NCBI RefSeq assembly: GCF_050717535.1
Contig: NZ_JBOITM010000079.1
Location: 1 to 64,000, forward strand
Source: Clostridium_AD sp050717535
Lineage (GTDB): Bacteria; Bacillota; Clostridia; Clostridiales; Clostridiaceae
Reading direction: 5' to 3'
DNA: 64,000 nucleotides
Shown: one piece after another, positions 35,966 through 44,145 of the stretch
How positions within the stretch are numbered: position 1 is the first letter of the stretch
Layout: each line of letters opens with the position of its first letter
Notes under the pieces: model-generated
What the model was told of the DNA's origin: nothing
Database searches by the model: none
What the model saw: only the letters and a program-made list of their open reading frames with translations
Translations under genes and position numbers: made by a program

Positions 35966-37396
35966 CTATAAGTCATAGTACAATTGAAATTCTATTGGCG
36001 ATGGAACCGGCAGTACCTTTTTGATTTCTTTTTCATATTTAAATTTAATCCAATTATTAATAAAATGTTCATCAAATACTCCACCTTTTAATAAAAAACC
36101 AGAATCATTTTTAAGCTCTTCCAGTGCGTCCTCCAGTGATCTAGGTAATACTTCAATTTTATCCCTTTCTTCCTTCGGCAATTCAAAAACGTTTACATCA
36201 TATGGTCCGAAGCCTTCCGCACTAGGATTAATTTTATTAGCTATACCATCAATACCAGCCATAAGCAGTGCTGAATAAGCTAAATATGGATTTGCTGTAC
36301 CATCTGATGGTCTAAATTCAAATCTTCTAGTTTTAGGATCTTTAACATATCCTGGAATTCTTATTACTGCACTTCTGTTTCCTGTAGCAAAACAAATTGA
36401 TACTGGCGCTTCAAAGCCTGGTATTAATCTCTTATATGAATTGGTTGAAGGGTTAGTAAATGCAAGTAATGCTTTAGAATGCTTTAATATTCCACCAATG
36501 AAATGCAGTGCAGTTTTACTCATTTGAGAGTATCCATTTTCATCAAAAAAAAGATTTTTACCGTTTTTTCTAAGTAGCATATGAACATGCATTCCACTTC
36601 CTGCTTCTCCAAATAGTGGTTTAGGCATAAAAGTAGCGGTTTTGCCATGGGCTACAGCTTCATTTTTTATTAAGTATTTTGCCATCATTGTAGCATCAGC
36701 CATTTTACTCATTTTCTCTAATTCAACCTCTATTTCAAGTTGCCCAGCTGATCCTACTTCATGGTGATGATATTTAACAGCGATGCCCATCTCTTCTAGT
36801 TTTAAACACATTTCACTTCTTAGGTCATTATTTAAATCATATGGTAATCCCAAATGGTAACTCTTTTGAAAAGGTGCCTTATACCCAAAATTATCATCCT
36901 TATTATTACTATTCCATGGGGCTTGCTTGGAATCTATACAAACTTCTTGATGATGATTTGTAACTTCAAAATTTATATGGTCAAATATATAAAACTCAAA
37001 TTCAGGTCCTATTACATATTCATCAGCTATTCCCATATCTCTCATATATTTTTCTGCTTTTTCAGCTATAAATCTTGGATCCCCAGAAAATCTTCCTTCA
37101 TTTTTGCCAAGAGTGTACATATTGGCAATCATGCTTAGAGTTGGTATTTTGCAATATGGATCAACAAACGCTGTAGTCATATCAGGAAGAAATCTCATAT
37201 CTGAATCCTCTATAGTTGAATATCCATAGCTTGAACCATCAAATCCTATTCCCTGTGAAAAAGTCTTTTCAGATAGTCTTTCAACAGGTATAGTTAAATG
37301 ATTCCATCTACCTGCCAACGTCACTACCTTAAAATCTACAAATTTAATCTTATTTTCCTTTATAAATTCTTGTACTTCATTTATATTTTCAAACAT
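35966..37396 (-). CDS. glnA: Glutamine synthetase, type I
   Basis: 476-residue enzyme that ligates ammonia to glutamate with ATP. The N-terminal beta-grasp domain ends near GIGFDGSSYGYSTIEDSD. The catalytic domain has YVIGPEFEFYIFDH, HHEVGSAGQLEIEVE, GEAGSGMHVHMLLRKNG, NPSTNSYKRLIPGFEAPV and RRFEFRPSDGTANPY. At the place of the adenylylated Tyr of enteric GS the sequence is NVFELPKEE, with Phe, so adenylylation control is not expected. The ATG at 37396 follows GGGGG; an in-frame ATG at 37456 would add 20 residues without a good site. It is the first gene of the unit glnA-ptb-like-iorA-iorB. Confidence 0.93.
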   Translation of the reverse strand: MFENINEVQEFIKENKIKFVDFKVVTLAGRWNHLTIPVERLSEKTFSQGIGFDGSSYGYSTIEDSDMRFLPDMTTAFVDPYCKIPTLSMIANMYTLGKNEGRFSGDPRFIAEKAEKYMRDMGIADEYVIGPEFEFYIFDHINFEVTNHHQEVCIDSKQAPWNSNNKDDNFGYKAPFQKSYHLGLPYDLNNDLRSEMCLKLEEMGIAVKYHHHEVGSAGQLEIEVELEKMSKMADATMMAKYLIKNEAVAHGKTATFMPKPLFGEAGSGMHVHMLLRKNGKNLFFDENGYSQMSKTALHFIGGILKHSKALLAFTNPSTNSYKRLIPGFEAPVSICFATGNRSAVIRIPGYVKDPKTRRFEFRPSDGTANPYLAYSALLMAGIDGIANKINPSAEGFGPYDVNVFELPKEERDKIEVLPRSLEDALEELKNDSGFLLKGGVFDEHFINNWIKFKYEKEIKKVLPVPSPIEFQLYYDL

Positions 37397-37444
37397 TTGT
37401 AAGACCCCCTGCATTTTATGAAAATTTTTAATATTCTTAATTTT

Positions 37445-37472
37445 AGTATAATACATGAATTTTTTTTGTCAA
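37445..37472 (-). promoter_or_regulatory. Strong candidate promoter of the glnA unit
   Basis: On the minus strand TTGACA (37472-37467), a 16-base spacer and TATACT (37450-37445), about 40 bases ahead of the start region. It is the best sigma-A-like promoter match seen in the window. Confidence 0.75.
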
Positions 37473-37501
37473 TTCAACCTGCTAAAGGAATTAGAGGAAA
37501 T

Positions 37502-37529
37502 CAAAAAAAGCCACAATATTTCTGTGACT
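37502..37529 (-). terminator. Terminator of the hydroxyacid dehydrogenase gene
   Basis: Minus-strand GTCACA and TTGTGGC arms around GAAATA followed by seven T residues, 13 bases after the stop at 37542. Confidence 0.8.
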
Positions 37530-37541
37530 TCTTTCAAACTT

Positions 37542-38555
37542 TTAATATAAAATTCTATTATTTACATGTTTTATGGATTTGCATCCTGTAAGTACCATTG
37601 CTGATTTTAATTCACTTTTAAGGTAATCAATGTAAGATTTTACTCCTTCTGCCTTACCTCCAAAAGAAGCTGTTACAAATGGTCTACCAATAAGAACTGC
37701 ATCTGCACCTAGTGCTAACATTTTAAGTATATCTGGTCCACTTCGGACTCCGCCATCAGCTAAAATAATTACTTTTCCCTGGACAGCCTGAGAAATTTCC
37801 TTAAGAACGTCTGCAACACCAGGAGTTTGATCAAGCACTCTTCCTCCGTGATTTGACACAACAATGGCAGCTACCCCTGCATCCACTGCAAGTTTTGCTT
37901 CATCAGGCGTCATTATCCCCTTGAGAATAAATGGAAGCTTTGTAGACTTAACAATTTCTTTAATCTCCTCTACATTTTTAGGCATAACTGGCTTGCCATG
38001 AAGCGCCAATGTAATAAGTCCACAAGCATCTATATCCATACCTATAGCAAATGCACCTGCCTTTTCTGCTAATTTAATTTTTTCTATAACATTTGCATTT
38101 TCCCATGGCTTTATGATTGCAATGCCATTTCCACCTTGTTTTTCTAGTTCCGCCAGGTTAGTTGTAAAAAATGAATCTACAGCAGTATCACCTACCATAG
38201 GGAAAATTCCTCCATCTAAACATCCACTTATAACCCAAGATATATACTCTTCTTCACTAAATTTTCCACCCATATTTAAAGTAGTTCCAGATACGGGTGC
38301 AGCGAACACGGGCATATCCATTTTTCGCCCAAATAGCTCTATAGAAGTATCGGGATCTTTTGCATCATGGATAGTTCTCATATTAAGTTTATAAGCATCT
38401 AATGCCTCTATATTAATTTTAAAGGCATCTCCAGTTCCTTTTCCACCCATTCCAGGCACCTCGCCTGCACAAGCCACTCCATTACATATAGGACAAACTC
38501 TACAGCTTTTGTTTAAATTTTCTTTAGCTTCTTTTAAAACATCTTTATAATTCAT
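37542..38555 (-). CDS. FMN-dependent alpha-hydroxy-acid dehydrogenase/oxidase family
   Basis: 337-residue TIM-barrel flavoprotein. The C-terminal active-site block VVSNHGGRVLDQTPGVADVL carries the catalytic His and Arg; IILADGGVRSGPDILKMLALGADAVLIGRP binds FMN phosphate in two parts. The N-terminus has a Cys-rich stretch (CRVCPICNGVACAGEVPGMG) seen in the clostridial branch. Family members oxidise lactate, glycolate or similar acids; this anaerobe-type branch has no assigned substrate that I know of. ATG at 38555 behind AAGGGGG. DUF523, mutS2 and the U32 gene follow the same direction with gaps of 18 to 42 bases. Confidence 0.85.
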   Translation of the reverse strand: MNYKDVLKEAKENLNKSCRVCPICNGVACAGEVPGMGGKGTGDAFKINIEALDAYKLNMRTIHDAKDPDTSIELFGRKMDMPVFAAPVSGTTLNMGGKFSEEEYISWVISGCLDGGIFPMVGDTAVDSFFTTNLAELEKQGGNGIAIIKPWENANVIEKIKLAEKAGAFAIGMDIDACGLITLALHGKPVMPKNVEEIKEIVKSTKLPFILKGIMTPDEAKLAVDAGVAAIVVSNHGGRVLDQTPGVADVLKEISQAVQGKVIILADGGVRSGPDILKMLALGADAVLIGRPFVTASFGGKAEGVKSYIDYLKSELKSAMVLTGCKSIKHVNNRILY

Positions 38556-38577
38556 TTATTTCCCCCTTAGTTATAAT

Positions 38578-39036
38578 CTAAATGTCCAAATCATCTAAAT
38601 TATCTTCTGTAAAAACTTTTATGCCTTTGGTTAATAATAATTCTGCTGTAACTCCATTGCCGGGTCTTTTAGTTCCACTAAAAGTTCCATCGTATATTTG
38701 GGACACTCCACAAGAAGGACTTCTTGACTTTAAGATAGCTATACTGGCCCCTACTGCCTCTGCAATCTTAAGTGTTTCATAAGCACCTTTTATAAACTCC
38801 GAAGTCACATCGTCATCTTTTGGGCCCAAAGTTCTAGCTTTGCCCATTAGCACATCTGCCCCATTACCATTTACAATTTCATGAGGAGCCCTTGGAGTTT
38901 GCTGTCCACCTAGTTGCTCCGGACAAACAGGTATTGCTTTTCCACCTTTTAATAATTTAAGTACACGTGCATCTAAATTATTACCACCATTATACTTACA
39001 GTTAATTCCACATAAACAAGCACTTACAATAATCAT
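38578..39036 (-). CDS. DUF523 family protein
   Basis: 152-residue member of DUF523. It starts IIVSACLCGINCKYNGGNN and has PVCPEQLGGQQTPR and ILKSRSPSCGVSQIYDGTF, the complete set of conserved cysteines. The function is not established. Cys-rich motifs suggest metal or Fe-S binding. It is 22 bases upstream of the hydroxyacid dehydrogenase start and 42 bases behind mutS2. ATG follows AAAGGATGG. Confidence 0.9.
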   Translation of the reverse strand: MIIVSACLCGINCKYNGGNNLDARVLKLLKGGKAIPVCPEQLGGQQTPRAPHEIVNGNGADVLMGKARTLGPKDDDVTSEFIKGAYETLKIAEAVGASIAILKSRSPSCGVSQIYDGTFSGTKRPGNGVTAELLLTKGIKVFTEDNLDDLDI

Positions 39037-39078
39037 AGTTTCACCATCCTTTATTAAGGCATGTAAATTAACTCCATG

Positions 39079-41442
39079 CTATTTAAGTTCTACCATAGTA
39101 ACTCCACTACCACCTTCACCATAATTCCCTAGTCTATAGGCTTTAGCATGACCATGCCTCTTTAACATATCCGTAATAGTGTTTCTTAAAACTCCCGTGC
39201 CTTTACCATGAATAATAGTGACTTCTTTAAGTCCTGCTACATAAGCCTCATCTAAATATTTATCAACAGTATATATGGCCTCTTGCGCGTCCATACCTCT
39301 TAAATCAACGGAAGTTGGTACATTTTTTAAATTTAGCTTAAGTTCTCTTCTATTAATCTTTGCCTTTTTCTTTTCTTCTTGCGTAATCTTGGATTTACGC
39401 AGATCATCTACTTTAACATTTATCTTCATAATACCAGCTTGAACTTGTACTTCACCTCTACTATCGGGTTTTGAAATTACAATAACCTTTTGGTTAAGAG
39501 AAGGTAAATATACTTCTTCACCCTCCTTTACATTTTTAAGTTTTTCCCCAAGTTCTTCTTCATTTTTCTGAACATGTTTATCTAAGCTTTCAAGTTTATC
39601 TTTGATTTTCGTTCTTTCCTGTTCAAGCATTTGTCTTGCTTCAGATGGATATCCCAATTTTTCTAGTTCTCTCATATTTTTAAGAATAACATCAGATTCT
39701 TCCTTAGCATTTCTTATTAACCTTTTTGCTTCTCTCTGAGCTTCATACATAGCATTTTCTCTGATGTTTTCCATTTTATATAATTTTTCCTGATATTTAT
39801 CTTTTAACTTACTAGCTTCTAGTTTTAAAACCTCTGCCATCCTAGCATCACTTTCTGCTTTTATGCTCTTTTCTTGTAAACTTTGAACTAATTCTTCAAA
39901 CTCTAAGGTTTCACTAGAAATGTTTTCTTTTGCACTTTTAATAATATAATCAGGTAATCCAAGTCTCTTAGAAATTTCAAAAGCATTGGATTTACCGGGC
40001 ACTCCAATTATTAACCTATAGGTAGGACTTAGTGTGTCTACATTAAATTCTACAGAAGCATTCTCCACCCCTGTGGTTTTTAGTGCATATCCCTTTAACT
40101 CACTATAATGTGTTGTTGCTACTACTTTTGTACCTCTTGCTCTTAAATTTTCTAGAATTGATACAGCAAGTGCTGCTCCCTCTGTAGGATCTGTTCCTGC
40201 TCCTAATTCATCAAATAAAGCCAATGTTTTTTTATCTGCTTTTTCAATTATATTCACTATATTTGTCATATGAGAAGAAAAAGTAGATAAGCTTTGTTCT
40301 ATACTTTGCTCATCACCTATATCTGCGAAAATTTCATTGAAAAAGCTTACCATTGATCCATCTCTAGCAGGAATTAAAATTCCACTCATAGCCATTAACT
40401 GAATTAAACCTACAGTTTTTAAAGTTACTGTTTTACCTCCAGTATTAGGTCCTGTTATTACAAGTGAGGTAAAACCTCTTCCTAAGTAAATATTACTTGG
40501 CACTACTACTTTAGGGTCTATTAAAGGATGCCGTGCCTCAATTATATCTATTATTCCCTCGTCATTAACACTGGGAATAACAGCATTAATTTCTATTGCA
40601 TACCTTGCCTTTGCAAAAATAAAATCTAATTCCCATACTATATTTGCATTGCTATCAACAATATTTATATTCTCGTATACCTTATATGATAATTCAGCTA
40701 AGATTCTTTCGACTTCAGCTTTTTCTTTTAACATAATTTCTTTGATCTCGTTATTTAAATTAACTAAACTCATTGGCTCAATGAATAGTGTAGCACCAGA
40801 GGAACTTTGATCATGCACAATACCTGGAACACTACTTTTATGTTCTATTTTAACAGGGATTACATATCTATCTCCCCTTATAGTATAAAGACTCTCTTGA
40901 AGATATTTTGCATTTGATCTAACTAATGAATTAACCTTTTCTTTTACGGAGGCATTCTTTTCTTTTAATGATCTTCTTAGCTTAAATAGCAAACTACTAG
41001 CCCTATCAGAAATTTCTTCATCACTTATTATAGCTATGAAAATTTCATCTTCTAGTTTTTTTATTGGAACAATTCCAATACATATATCTTCTAAAACTCT
41101 ATAAGTTTCTGCCCCTTTGTTGCCTACATAATTTTGAAATAATCTAGCACACCTAAGCATTTGAGCTATTTGAAGCAGCTGTGTGGGCATAAGTGAAGCA
41201 CCTTTAGATGCCCTACTTATAGCATCTCTCACGTCATATATTCCCTCAAATGGTGCACTTCCTTTTTTTGATAAAAGAAGTAGTGCCTCATTAGTTTCTT
41301 GTAGGTGTTCTTTTACTTCATAAAGATTAGTATATGGCTCTAAATTCTCTATAATATCCTTACCAGCTGTAGTATGGGTATATTCTTTTATTTTGTCCTT
41401 AATTTTAAAATATTCTAAAACTCTTAATGATTTTTTATTCAC
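39079..41442 (-). CDS. mutS2: MutS2 endonuclease/ribosome-splitting ATPase
   Basis: 787-residue MutS2. The ATPase core has TGPNTGGKTVTLKTVGLI (Walker A), ALFDELGAGTDPTEGAAL (Walker B) and TTHYSELKGYAL. A long coiled coil spans about 520-650 and the C-terminal Smr domain has VDLRGMDAQEAIYTVDKYL and IIHGKGTGVLR. Bacterial MutS2 suppresses recombination and, in Bacillus, splits collided ribosomes. The start is GTG at 41442 behind AAAGGAAAG. It lies 18 bases behind the U32 gene. Confidence 0.95.
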   Translation of the reverse strand: MNKKSLRVLEYFKIKDKIKEYTHTTAGKDIIENLEPYTNLYEVKEHLQETNEALLLLSKKGSAPFEGIYDVRDAISRASKGASLMPTQLLQIAQMLRCARLFQNYVGNKGAETYRVLEDICIGIVPIKKLEDEIFIAIISDEEISDRASSLLFKLRRSLKEKNASVKEKVNSLVRSNAKYLQESLYTIRGDRYVIPVKIEHKSSVPGIVHDQSSSGATLFIEPMSLVNLNNEIKEIMLKEKAEVERILAELSYKVYENINIVDSNANIVWELDFIFAKARYAIEINAVIPSVNDEGIIDIIEARHPLIDPKVVVPSNIYLGRGFTSLVITGPNTGGKTVTLKTVGLIQLMAMSGILIPARDGSMVSFFNEIFADIGDEQSIEQSLSTFSSHMTNIVNIIEKADKKTLALFDELGAGTDPTEGAALAVSILENLRARGTKVVATTHYSELKGYALKTTGVENASVEFNVDTLSPTYRLIIGVPGKSNAFEISKRLGLPDYIIKSAKENISSETLEFEELVQSLQEKSIKAESDARMAEVLKLEASKLKDKYQEKLYKMENIRENAMYEAQREAKRLIRNAKEESDVILKNMRELEKLGYPSEARQMLEQERTKIKDKLESLDKHVQKNEEELGEKLKNVKEGEEVYLPSLNQKVIVISKPDSRGEVQVQAGIMKINVKVDDLRKSKITQEEKKKAKINRRELKLNLKNVPTSVDLRGMDAQEAIYTVDKYLDEAYVAGLKEVTIIHGKGTGVLRNTITDMLKRHGHAKAYRLGNYGEGGSGVTMVELK

Positions 41443-41460
41443 GATTTCACCGTCTTTCCT

Positions 41461-43839
41461 TTATTCCACGCCTCTTTTATAGTGACCCCTAGTATAATTT
41501 TTAAAATCTGCACTCCAAGTTCTTTTAACGTAATTCCTAAGAACCTCTAGTGTTTCTTCATAATTTTCATGGATAAAATCCAATCTAAAACAAGAAATAT
41601 TATTTTTTATTATTTCTGTCATATTAGAAATCAAATTTACTGGCACATTATTGTATATATAACTTCTACAATATTTGTCAGTATTAATTCTAAATTCTTC
41701 GCCCATTCTATCTTTAAGTGTATAACATCCATTAGTACATTTCTCAATACACCCACTATTATTATCTTTATTACCAAAAACACTTCCTATAGCACAGTAT
41801 TCACTAACCATAAGTTCATATTTCCCATAGACCATAATTTGCAGTGGCAATGAACTTTTAGCCCCTATTTCTTTAATTTCCTTTTGATTTAATTCAGCAC
41901 TAATACATGTTCCAGTAAGGAAATCCTTGTAAAAATCGCCTGCATAACTATTAAAAATATTTAACTTATAATCTCCAATTATACTTATTTTTTTGCTGAA
42001 TCTACTGATTATCCCTAAATTAGCTGTAATAATACCTTTTATGCTACCTAAGTTATTTTCAATAAATTCACAAACACTTTCAAATTCACCTTTGATAATA
42101 TTAGGTACTTTCAGATAAATATTTACATCATACTTATTAAGGCTAATATTACACTCTCTCATAAATGGGTTAATTGCAATATTATCAAAACCCATTTCCA
42201 TTACTGCTCTTAGCTGCTGCTCATTACTTACATATATAAGTGTTTCTGGTATAATGTTATTTTGCTTTGCCACACTTTCTATAAAGTTATTTTCCACTTG
42301 TATACTCTTTTTTTTCTCATAATTAATCTGTTTACTATTTTTTTCTCTTTTATACTTTCCTATTATATAATTTTGAATATTATCTGTTAATTCTCGCCTT
42401 ACTGAATTTAATGCAGCCATTGGCAGGAAGCCATCTTCAAAACTTTCAAAATTCACTTCATTTATCTTGAAAGGAGTGTCACCTGTCTTAGATAGATTTT
42501 TAATAATACGTTCTCTATCTAATGGTTTATTTACAGCTGCTTGAACAATCTCTCCAACAGCATAGAAGTCCTCTCCCATGTAACTAGCATTTATATATAG
42601 TGGATTATTTACACTAAATTCTATTGAAAGATTTAATTCTATTTTCCTCTTAAATGCATCAATATAAGTTTTCGAAAGCTCATTCATGAGTTCAGCATCA
42701 GAAATTTTATATAAAAGGTCTCCAGCTTTATATTTAGTTGGTTTTAATAAAACCCTATCTCCCCTTACTGCCTTTTGAACCTCTATTCCCTTCGCAATAA
42801 TTTTTGATATGACAAACCCGTCATCACCAAACATTATACCATCTTTTAATTCTACTTTTTCTAAGAGATTCACTGACAAATCAGAGGCAACTTTTCCTAT
42901 TGGAAGTCCACAATTCTTTGGAATCTTATATGCCATCATATCTTTCCCACTATTTCCATATAAATATGCCTTTGAGAACCCTTCTCTATTAAATAATTGA
43001 GTTAAGACTTTAGTATCTCCCTCTAAATTTTGCACTTTATTGTTATAAGTATTATCCAGTGCTCGTCTATATATATCCACCACACCTGAAACATACTCTG
43101 GTTTTTTCATTCTTCCTTCAATTTTCAATGAAGAAGTACCTGTTCCCACTATGTCTTTTAAGTTATCTAGAGTACAAAGATCTTTAGGACTTAAAATGTA
43201 TGCCTTATGCTCCCTGTTAGTGTTTTTATCTATTAGCGTATAAGGTAATCTACATGGCTGGGCACATCTACCTCTATTTCCACTTCTACCTCCTATAATA
43301 CTACTCATAAGGCACTGCCCTGAATAACATATACATAGTGCTCCATGAACAAAAACTTCTGTTTCAACTTTTAAAGTATTAGATATGTAATCAATTTCTT
43401 TTAAACTAAGTTCTCTTGAAAGAACTATCCTAATAAATCCCATGTTTTTTAAAAACAAGGCACCTTCACCATTATGTACTGTCATTTGTGTAGATGCATG
43501 AAGCTCAAAATCCGGAAAATTATTTCTTATTAAATAAATAAGTCCTGTATCTTGAACTATAAGTGCATCTACTCCAATGCTATATAAAAATCCTACATAC
43601 TCCATAATTTCTTTTATTTCATTATCTTTTACTAAGGTATTCAAAGTAACATATACGCGAACTCCATATAAGTGGCAATAATCTACTGCGCGAGTAATAT
43701 TATCATTGTCAAAATTAAACGCATAGGCTCTTGCTGAGAATTTGCTTCCTCCTATATAAACTGCGTTTGCGCCCATTTGTACCGCTGCAGTTACGCTTTC
43801 CATACTTCCAGCAGGGGCTAGTAATTCAATTTTATCCAT
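41461..43839 (-). CDS. U32-family peptidase-like protein (DUF3656 form, RlhA/YrrO-like group)
   Basis: 792-residue protein. The U32 TIM-barrel part begins IELLAPAGSMESV and has HASTQMTVHN and the Cys-rich CYSGQCLMSSIIGGRSGNRG followed by CAQPCRLPY, which bind an Fe-S centre in RlhA-like enzymes. The C-terminal half is the DUF3656/collagenase-like extension with CNISLNKYDV and a further Cys cluster near 720-750. E. coli RlhA of this family hydroxylates 23S rRNA C2501; whether this protein does so is inference. ATG at 43839 behind AGGAGAGA; it leads the U32-mutS2-DUF523-dehydrogenase string. Confidence 0.88.
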   Translation of the reverse strand: MDKIELLAPAGSMESVTAAVQMGANAVYIGGSKFSARAYAFNFDNDNITRAVDYCHLYGVRVYVTLNTLVKDNEIKEIMEYVGFLYSIGVDALIVQDTGLIYLIRNNFPDFELHASTQMTVHNGEGALFLKNMGFIRIVLSRELSLKEIDYISNTLKVETEVFVHGALCICYSGQCLMSSIIGGRSGNRGRCAQPCRLPYTLIDKNTNREHKAYILSPKDLCTLDNLKDIVGTGTSSLKIEGRMKKPEYVSGVVDIYRRALDNTYNNKVQNLEGDTKVLTQLFNREGFSKAYLYGNSGKDMMAYKIPKNCGLPIGKVASDLSVNLLEKVELKDGIMFGDDGFVISKIIAKGIEVQKAVRGDRVLLKPTKYKAGDLLYKISDAELMNELSKTYIDAFKRKIELNLSIEFSVNNPLYINASYMGEDFYAVGEIVQAAVNKPLDRERIIKNLSKTGDTPFKINEVNFESFEDGFLPMAALNSVRRELTDNIQNYIIGKYKREKNSKQINYEKKKSIQVENNFIESVAKQNNIIPETLIYVSNEQQLRAVMEMGFDNIAINPFMRECNISLNKYDVNIYLKVPNIIKGEFESVCEFIENNLGSIKGIITANLGIISRFSKKISIIGDYKLNIFNSYAGDFYKDFLTGTCISAELNQKEIKEIGAKSSLPLQIMVYGKYELMVSEYCAIGSVFGNKDNNSGCIEKCTNGCYTLKDRMGEEFRINTDKYCRSYIYNNVPVNLISNMTEIIKNNISCFRLDFIHENYEETLEVLRNYVKRTWSADFKNYTRGHYKRGVE

Positions 43840-43962
43840 TTACATCTCTCCTAATAAGTGTTCTATGTCTCATTATACAATAAAAGTTGTAATAAATTAA
43901 GTTATTATATTATTTTATATTAAAATTACTCATATTTCACACTCATATACACAAGAACAAAG

Positions 43963-44016
43963 TGCCACCCACGTGGCAAGTGGCAAAATTGACAAGCTCT
44001 AGTGTATAAATATTAT
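43963..44016 (+). promoter_or_regulatory. Promoter with adjacent inverted repeat, TetM-like gene
   Basis: TTGACA at 43989-43994, 16-base spacer, TATTAT at 44011-44016. Just upstream TGCCAC (43963-43968) and GTGGCA (43973-43978) form an inverted repeat, and a third GTGGCA is at 43980-43985, ending three bases before the -35 box. The arrangement looks like an operator for a regulator. Confidence 0.6.
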
Positions 44017-44100
44017 CCACTTCCGTAAGCTGTTTCCTATACAATAAAAAAGTAAAAAAATTATCCACATTGCTTTCCGCAACCTGTTTCCTATATAATA
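44012..44100 (+). repeat. Imperfect direct repeat in the leader of the TetM-like gene
   Basis: Two copies, 44012-44046 and 44060-44100. Both start ATTATCCAC, and both end in TTCCG-AA-CTGTTTCCTATA-AATA with one or two differences. The second copy also holds a TTGCTT-18-TATAAT pair that could be another promoter. The repeat may be a duplicated promoter or a leader control element. Confidence 0.6.
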
Positions 44101-44145
44101 GAAATAATAGAAATAACAAAAAATTTGTTTAATGGAGATATAAAA

